NCBI GenBank assembly: GCA_964342355.1
Contig: CAYFFG010000015.1
Location: forward strand, 1-64,000
Direction of reading: 5' to 3'
DNA: 64,000 nucleotides
Source: Hirschia sp964342355
GTDB lineage: Bacteria; Pseudomonadota; Alphaproteobacteria; Caulobacterales; Hyphomonadaceae
Shown here: positions 59,540 to 64,000 of the stretch, piece by piece
How positions within the stretch are numbered: the first letter of the stretch is position 1
How the letters are laid out: each line of letters opens with the position of its first letter
Made by a program: the position numbers and the translations under genes
The notes under the pieces: model-generated
Seen by the model: the letters and a program-made list of their open reading frames with translations, nothing else
Told to the model about the DNA's origin: nothing
The model's database searches: none

Positions 59540-62416
59540 ATGTCGAAGTCATGCCAAGGGTACCGTTTTCGCATGCTGAGAATCCTGATTCTTGTCGCCG
59601 CCATTCTGGCTGGAGCCGTTGGTGCGGCGTTCACCGGGTGGATTATTTCTGAAACACGCGACCTGCCGTCTGCGTCTGAACTCAAGTCTTATCGCCCGCC
59701 GATTACGAGCCGGGTGCACGCAGGTGACGGAACGCTGGTGGCCGAGTTTGCGCGTCAGCACCGTGTGTTCGTGCCTGAAAACGAGCTGCCGGACTTTTTG
59801 ATTCAGGCTTTTTTGTCAGCTGAAGACAAGAATTTTTTCAACCATGATGGTGTGGATCCTGTCGGTGTTTTGCGCGGCACCGTGTTTAACGCTATTCGCG
59901 GACGTCGTATTACTGGCGGTTCCACCATTACACAGCAGGTCGTGAAGAACATGCTGGTGGGGTCTGAGCGCTCAATCGTTCGGAAAGTCCGGGAAGCCTA
60001 TGTCGCAAAACGTCTGGAGAGCGTTTATACCAAGCGCCAGATACTCGAATTCTACCTGAATGAAATTTATCTGGGCGGGCGCTCTTATGGCGTTGGGGCT
60101 GCGGCGCTTAATTATTTCGGCAAATCTTTGCGCGAACTAACTGTTGCCGAAGCTGCCATGCTGGCAGCGCTTCCCAAGGCGCCAGGGGATGTAAACCCTT
60201 ACCGTAAACCGAAAGCAGCTGTTGCGCGCCGCAACTGGGTCATCGGGCGCATGGCGGCAAATGGCTACATCACTGAGGAAGAGGCAAAAGCAGCGCAGGA
60301 ATCCCCGTTGGAACTCTCTGAGCGTTTAAACAGTGATGAAGTGCTGGCCTCAGCCTACTTTGTAGAAGAAGTTCGCCGCGAAATTCTGCGCAACGCAAAA
60401 GATGGCGAACTCACAGGCATCGAGATCGACGCTGAAGAAGATTCAGCGGAAGCCCAGCAAAAAGCTGAACAGCTATTGTATGAAGAAGGGCTCTCTGTGC
60501 GTTCTACGCTCGACAGTCGTTTTCAGTTGGCTGCGCAACAGGCGCTTCAGGATGGACTGGAATCTTATGATCGCCGCACCAAACCCTATCGCGGACCAAT
60601 TGCCACGATTGAGGCTGGTGAAGGTTGGCAGGAGCGTTTGGATGCTGTGGATGAGCCAGGCGGAACCGGAACCTGGAAAAAAGCCATCGTCCTCAACATG
60701 GATGCAAAAGCCGTCAAACTCGGCATAGGCGAAGGCGATACCGGCTGGTTGGCTAAAACCAGCCGTGACTACGCGGCCAAGTATGAGCGCGCAGGCGGAC
60801 GCAAAGGTCTCATTGTGGGCGACGTCATCCTCGTCAGTCAGCAGCCGCCTGCCAATGTGCTTGAGCGCACAGCCTTGGATGAAACAGAAATAAAAGAAGA
60901 CAGCCCGTACCATATCCGCCAGATCCCAGATGTGGAAGGTGCTTTGGTCGCCATGGACCCACACACAGGGCGTGTGTTGGCGATGGCGGGTGGCTATTCC
61001 TTCTGGCGCAGCCAGTATAACCGGGCCATTCAGGCTAATCGCCAGCCGGGGTCATCTTTCAAGCCGTTTGTATACGCAGCCGCGCTGGATTCCGGCTGGA
61101 CCCCAGCGGACACTGTGCTTGACGCGCCATTCGTGATCGACACGCCTCAAGGCCTTTGGAAGCCAGGCAACTATTCTGAAGGTCAGTTCTACGGCGAATC
61201 CACACTGCGTTTGGGGATTGAAAAATCCAGAAACCTGATGACAGCTCGTTTGGCGCAGGATGTCGGGATGGAAAAGATCGCCGAGTATGGGCGTCGTTTC
61301 GGAATTTATCCCACACCTCCTGAAGATGCGACAGAATCACAGCGTCGTGCGATCATCGGACCGCAAACATATCTTTCGCGTTCGCTGGGATCTGGCGATA
61401 CGACACCGCTTAAAATGGCTACGGCCTATGCGATGCTGGTAAACGGCGGAAAGCGCATTGAGCCTGTTATGCTCGACCGGATTCAAAACCGGTTCGGGGA
61501 AACCATTCTGCGCCGTGATCAGACGCCATGTGAAGACTGTAACGCACCGTGGACAAACCAACCGCCACCGGTGTTTGAAGATACAAGGGAACAAATCATC
61601 GACCCGATTACGGCATATCAGTCTGTTTCCATGCTGGAAGGTGTTATTCAGCGCGGAACGGCGACGCGACTGCGCGTGATTGGCAAGCCAGTCGCCGGTA
61701 AGACTGGCACGACGAATGATTATTTTGACGCTTGGTTTGTTGGATTTTCACCAGACCTCGTGGCTGCCGTGTGGGTTGGATACGACACACCAAAAACATT
61801 GGGCGATGGAGAAAGTGGTGGCCGTGTGGCTGCGCCAATCTTCCGGGACTTTATGTTAAGAGCGCTGCAAGATGCGCCTGTCATGCCGTTCCGTTTGCCA
61901 TCTGGTGTTCGTCTTGTTGAGGTTGACGCCAAGACAGGCGAATTACCTGGCCCGGGCACCTATCAGACAATTTTGGAAGCGTTTAAACCGGGAACGGAGC
62001 CTGGCGGCGGCGGCGAAAACTTGGATGATTTTTTCCGCGATCAATTGGAGCGCCAGAGGTTGTTGCAACAGGGAATAAACCCGGATGCGCCTTACGATCC
62101 AGATGCGCCTTACGACCCTGACGCGTCATTCGACCCGACAGGCGCGAAGATAACACCGTTTGAAGATGGCGGAACATTACCGGGAACACGACCCGTATCG
62201 CAGGGGACTGATTTTGGCCAAACATCACCCCTAACACCGACCGGTACGCAAACAGGAACACCACCCGTAACATCTGCGGATCAAAACACTGATCGTCCGC
62301 GTTTTGAATCGCCATTTGGGACTGGAGAGACACCTGTTCCAGACCCATTTGGAACGGTTGAACCAGAAAAAAATGAGCCTGAACCCGATCAAGATCTTGG
62401 ATATGGGCTTCATTAA
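59540..62416 (+). CDS. mrcA: Penicillin-binding protein 1A
   Basis: Bifunctional peptidoglycan synthase, 958 residues. One N-terminal membrane span (ILILVAAILAGAVGAAFTGW), then the glycosyltransferase domain (LSAEDKNFFNHDGVDPVG with catalytic Glu, STITQQVVKNMLVG), an OB-like insert, and the transpeptidase: QPGSSFKPFVYAAAL (Ser nucleophile and SxxK), SLGSGDTTPL, GKTGTTNDYFDAWFVG (KTG). After residue 770 comes a long Pro/Asp/Thr-rich tail with short near-exact repeats of PDAPYD, probably disordered. The gene lies between amiC and prfB, as often in Alphaproteobacteria. Confidence 0.95.
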   Translation: MSKSCQGYRFRMLRILILVAAILAGAVGAAFTGWIISETRDLPSASELKSYRPPITSRVHAGDGTLVAEFARQHRVFVPENELPDFLIQAFLSAEDKNFFNHDGVDPVGVLRGTVFNAIRGRRITGGSTITQQVVKNMLVGSERSIVRKVREAYVAKRLESVYTKRQILEFYLNEIYLGGRSYGVGAAALNYFGKSLRELTVAEAAMLAALPKAPGDVNPYRKPKAAVARRNWVIGRMAANGYITEEEAKAAQESPLELSERLNSDEVLASAYFVEEVRREILRNAKDGELTGIEIDAEEDSAEAQQKAEQLLYEEGLSVRSTLDSRFQLAAQQALQDGLESYDRRTKPYRGPIATIEAGEGWQERLDAVDEPGGTGTWKKAIVLNMDAKAVKLGIGEGDTGWLAKTSRDYAAKYERAGGRKGLIVGDVILVSQQPPANVLERTALDETEIKEDSPYHIRQIPDVEGALVAMDPHTGRVLAMAGGYSFWRSQYNRAIQANRQPGSSFKPFVYAAALDSGWTPADTVLDAPFVIDTPQGLWKPGNYSEGQFYGESTLRLGIEKSRNLMTARLAQDVGMEKIAEYGRRFGIYPTPPEDATESQRRAIIGPQTYLSRSLGSGDTTPLKMATAYAMLVNGGKRIEPVMLDRIQNRFGETILRRDQTPCEDCNAPWTNQPPPVFEDTREQIIDPITAYQSVSMLEGVIQRGTATRLRVIGKPVAGKTGTTNDYFDAWFVGFSPDLVAAVWVGYDTPKTLGDGESGGRVAAPIFRDFMLRALQDAPVMPFRLPSGVRLVEVDAKTGELPGPGTYQTILEAFKPGTEPGGGGENLDDFFRDQLERQRLLQQGINPDAPYDPDAPYDPDASFDPTGAKITPFEDGGTLPGTRPVSQGTDFGQTSPLTPTGTQTGTPPVTSADQNTDRPRFESPFGTGETPVPDPFGTVEPEKNEPEPDQDLGYGLH

Positions 62417-62461
62417 GCGTTATTGATGCGCGCTTGATAAATTGAATAACAAGAGAACTAA

Positions 62462-63572
62462 ATGTCACCCGAACTTCAGGCGATGGCCGACAAGATCAAG
62501 CAGTCAGTGGAACTGCTGAGGAGGCGTCTTTGACTGGGACGTCGCAGAAAAACGACTAGACGAACTTAACGCACTGTCTGAACAACCAGATTTCTGGAAC
62601 GATGCGGAAAAAGCGCAGACTTTGATGCGTGAACGCACAAAGATCTCTGATGGCATGAGTGCGATTACCACGCTGGAGAGTGACGTTTCAAATGCCGAAG
62701 AAATCGCAGAACTCGCCGAACTGGAAGGCGATGACTCTCTTCTTGAAGATGTCAAAGTCACTCTGGAAGATGCTTTGGCGCGCGCCGAACAGGCAGAATT
62801 ACAAGCGCTTCTTTCTGGGGAAGCAGACGGTAATGATTGCTTTTTGCAAATAAACGCTGGAGCAGGCGGCACGGAAAGTTGTGACTGGGCCTCCATGTTG
62901 ATGCGTATGTATGTTCGCTGGGCGCGTGCGCACGACATGAAAGTCGAAGAACTGGACATTCATGATGGCGAAGAAGCTGGCATTAAATCTGTTACCTTAA
63001 AAATTTCAGGCGACAGCGCATTTGGCTGGCTCAAAAGTGAAAGTGGCGTTCATCGTCTTGTGCGCATTTCACCGTTTGATTCCTCAGCGCGCCGCCACAC
63101 CAGCTTTACATCTGTCTCTGTGTCACCGGTGATTGATGACAGTATTGACGTTGATATTGCTGAAAGCGATGTGCGAACGGACACTTACCGTGCATCCGGC
63201 GCGGGTGGACAGCACATCAACACAACAGACTCAGCTGTGCGTTTAACGCACGTGCCAACAGGTATCGTCGTGCAATGTCAAAGCGAACGTTCGCAACACA
63301 AAAACCGTGCGTCAGCTTGGGATATGTTGCGGGCCCGTATCTATGAGATGGAGCTGCGCAAAAGAACCGAAGCAGCTCAGGCAGAGGCGGACGAGAAAAC
63401 AGAGATCGGTTGGGGACACCAGATACGATCTTACGTCCTGCAACCTTATCAGATGGTCAAAGACCTTCGCACCAATGTTGAAACATCTGACACCAAAGGT
63501 GTTTTGGACGGTGATCTGGATAAATTCCTTGCTGCTTCGCTGGCTGCTTCTGTCGGTCCGGAGCGTACCTAG
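62462..63572 (+). CDS. prfB: Peptide chain release factor 2, with programmed +1 frameshift
   Basis: Recognises UGA and UAA stop codons and triggers release. The gene is read in two frames: 23 codons from ATG 62462, then an in-frame TGA at 62531-62533, then the main frame from GAC 62532 to the stop at 63572, in all 369 residues. The fused protein begins SPELQAMADKIKQSVELLRR, then LDWDVAEKRLDELNALSEQ, matching RF2. Main motifs are GAGGTESCDWASMLMRMY-type domain 2, the GGQ loop (RASGAGGQHINTTDSAVR) and the SPF codon-reading tripeptide (in RISPFDSSA, which RF2 has and RF1 lacks). Confidence 0.97.
62519..62534 (+). promoter_or_regulatory. RF2 autoregulatory frameshift site
   Basis: AGGAGG (62519-62524), then CGT, then CTT TGA C (62528-62534). 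This is the classical arrangement: an internal Shine-Dalgarno sequence three bases before CTT lets the ribosome slip +1 at the slow UGA when RF2 is scarce. Spacing equals that of E. coli prfB; the internal SD here (AGGAGG) is closer to the anti-SD than the E. coli AGGGGG. Confidence 0.95.
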
Positions 63573-63662
63573 CCGGTTTGTCCATAAAGCCGGGCAATCA
63601 GGGATGACAAGTGACGGCGGCTGCGTGTATGCAGTCGCCAAATCAAAATTGAGTAAGATATC

Positions 63663-64000
63663 ATGACTGTAAAAGTCCGCTTCGCCCCGTCACCAACTGG
63701 CAAACTACACGTCGGCAATGTCCGCACGGCCCTCATCAACTGGCTGTTTGCAAAAGGTCTGGGCGGCGAGTTCGTGCTTCGAATTGATGACACAGATACA
63801 GAACGTTCCACAAAGTCCTTTGAAGACGGCATCAAACAGGACCTGAAATGGCTTGGTCTTGAATGGGGGGACACGTTCAACCAGTCAGACCGTTTTGCAA
63901 TGTATGATGATGCGGCGGAGAAGCTCAAAGCTGCTGGCCTCCTATATGCGTGTTACGAAACGCCGGATGAGTTGGAGCGCAAACGCAAGATTGCTTTATC
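63663..64000 (+). CDS. gltX: Glutamyl-tRNA synthetase, 5' part only
   Basis: Class I synthetase charging tRNA-Glu (and in many Alphaproteobacteria also tRNA-Gln). From ATG 63663 to the end of the window, 112 residues are visible and the frame continues out. The start TVKVRFAPSPTGKLHVGNVR includes the HIGH-type signature (HVGN), followed by ALINWLFAKG and FVLRIDDTDTERS, which is typical of GluRS. The KMSKS loop lies beyond the window. It is 90 nt after prfB. Whether it is GltX1 or a second paralogue cannot be decided from this part. Confidence 0.95.
   Translation, partial: MTVKVRFAPSPTGKLHVGNVRTALINWLFAKGLGGEFVLRIDDTDTERSTKSFEDGIKQDLKWLGLEWGDTFNQSDRFAMYDDAAEKLKAAGLLYACYETPDELERKRKIAL

Noticed and set aside
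62040..62150. Tandem repeats in the PBP1A tail as a DNA repeat or CRISPR-like array
   Set aside because: They are short in-frame PDAPYD-coding repeats in a Pro/Asp-rich tail, without spacers.

Overview
This window looks like chromosome from a marine, salt-tolerant alphaproteobacterium, probably near the Hyphomonadaceae/Maricaulales; the family level is a guess. The class assignment rests on several signs: an NDUFA12-type complex I accessory subunit followed by an MlaD protein and DUF2155; an HdaA-like replication regulator beside DUF2066 and purMN; an RNase E ending in a GWW motif; and an ectABC-ask_ect ectoine operon with a divergent EctR-type MarR regulator. Moderate GC, dense coding and three tRNAs with encoded CCA fit a chromosome. 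No IS element, CRISPR array, phage gene or plasmid backbone was seen.

Layout. 1-5.2 kb: membrane acyltransferase, rlmB, tRNA-Tyr, then a tightly coupled leftward operon (two tiny Arg-rich proteins, an NTF2/SnoaL-like protein, a DUF465 protein, nhaA). 5.2-7.9 kb: a divergent OxyR-like regulator that lacks both redox cysteines and is flanked by two perfect ATAG-N7-CTAT boxes, then an unknown protein, an Imm11/DUF1629-like orphan and a gene-poor stretch. 7.9-13.7 kb: a GXWXG/DUF4334 secreted protein and a leftward cluster of exported proteins (cytochrome c'-like lipoprotein, DUF1592-type c-heme lipoprotein, Tat-exported DUF1552, secreted unknown). 13.8-16.4 kb: formaldehyde detoxification (class III ADH and S-formylglutathione hydrolase) with a HEPN-like gene inserted by start/stop overlaps at both ends. 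16.5-23.9 kb: ectoine biosynthesis continuing into an MFS and an SSS transporter, with ectR divergent.

24-32.6 kb: surface polysaccharide genes (phosphoglycosyl transferase, GT2, Wza-like exporter), tRNA-Gly, then a TonB receptor-PhoD phosphatase pair behind a convincing three-unit Pho box, then tRNA-Trp. 32.7-43.1 kb: purMN; DUF2066, hdaA, ppk, ppx; rnd; aspS. 43.2-47.2 kb: two secreted pentapeptide-repeat proteins and an 821-residue protein that keeps the C-terminal TSCPD/zinc-ribbon part of class II ribonucleotide reductase but shows no recognisable catalytic motifs. 47.4-64 kb: NDUFA12, mlaD, DUF2155, aat, accCB, aroQ, thiSG, a DsbA-like lipoprotein, an M48 protease with TPRs, rne, amiC, PBP1A, prfB with its programmed +1 frameshift, and the start of gltX.

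Together the genes describe housekeeping plus osmotic/sodium homeostasis, phosphate scavenging and storage, and envelope building. The best candidates for something undescribed are the Cys-less OxyR relative with its boxes and divergent operon, the DUF1592/DUF1552 exported redox cluster, the HEPN gene coupled to formaldehyde detoxification, and the ribonucleotide-reductase-derived likely pseudoenzyme.
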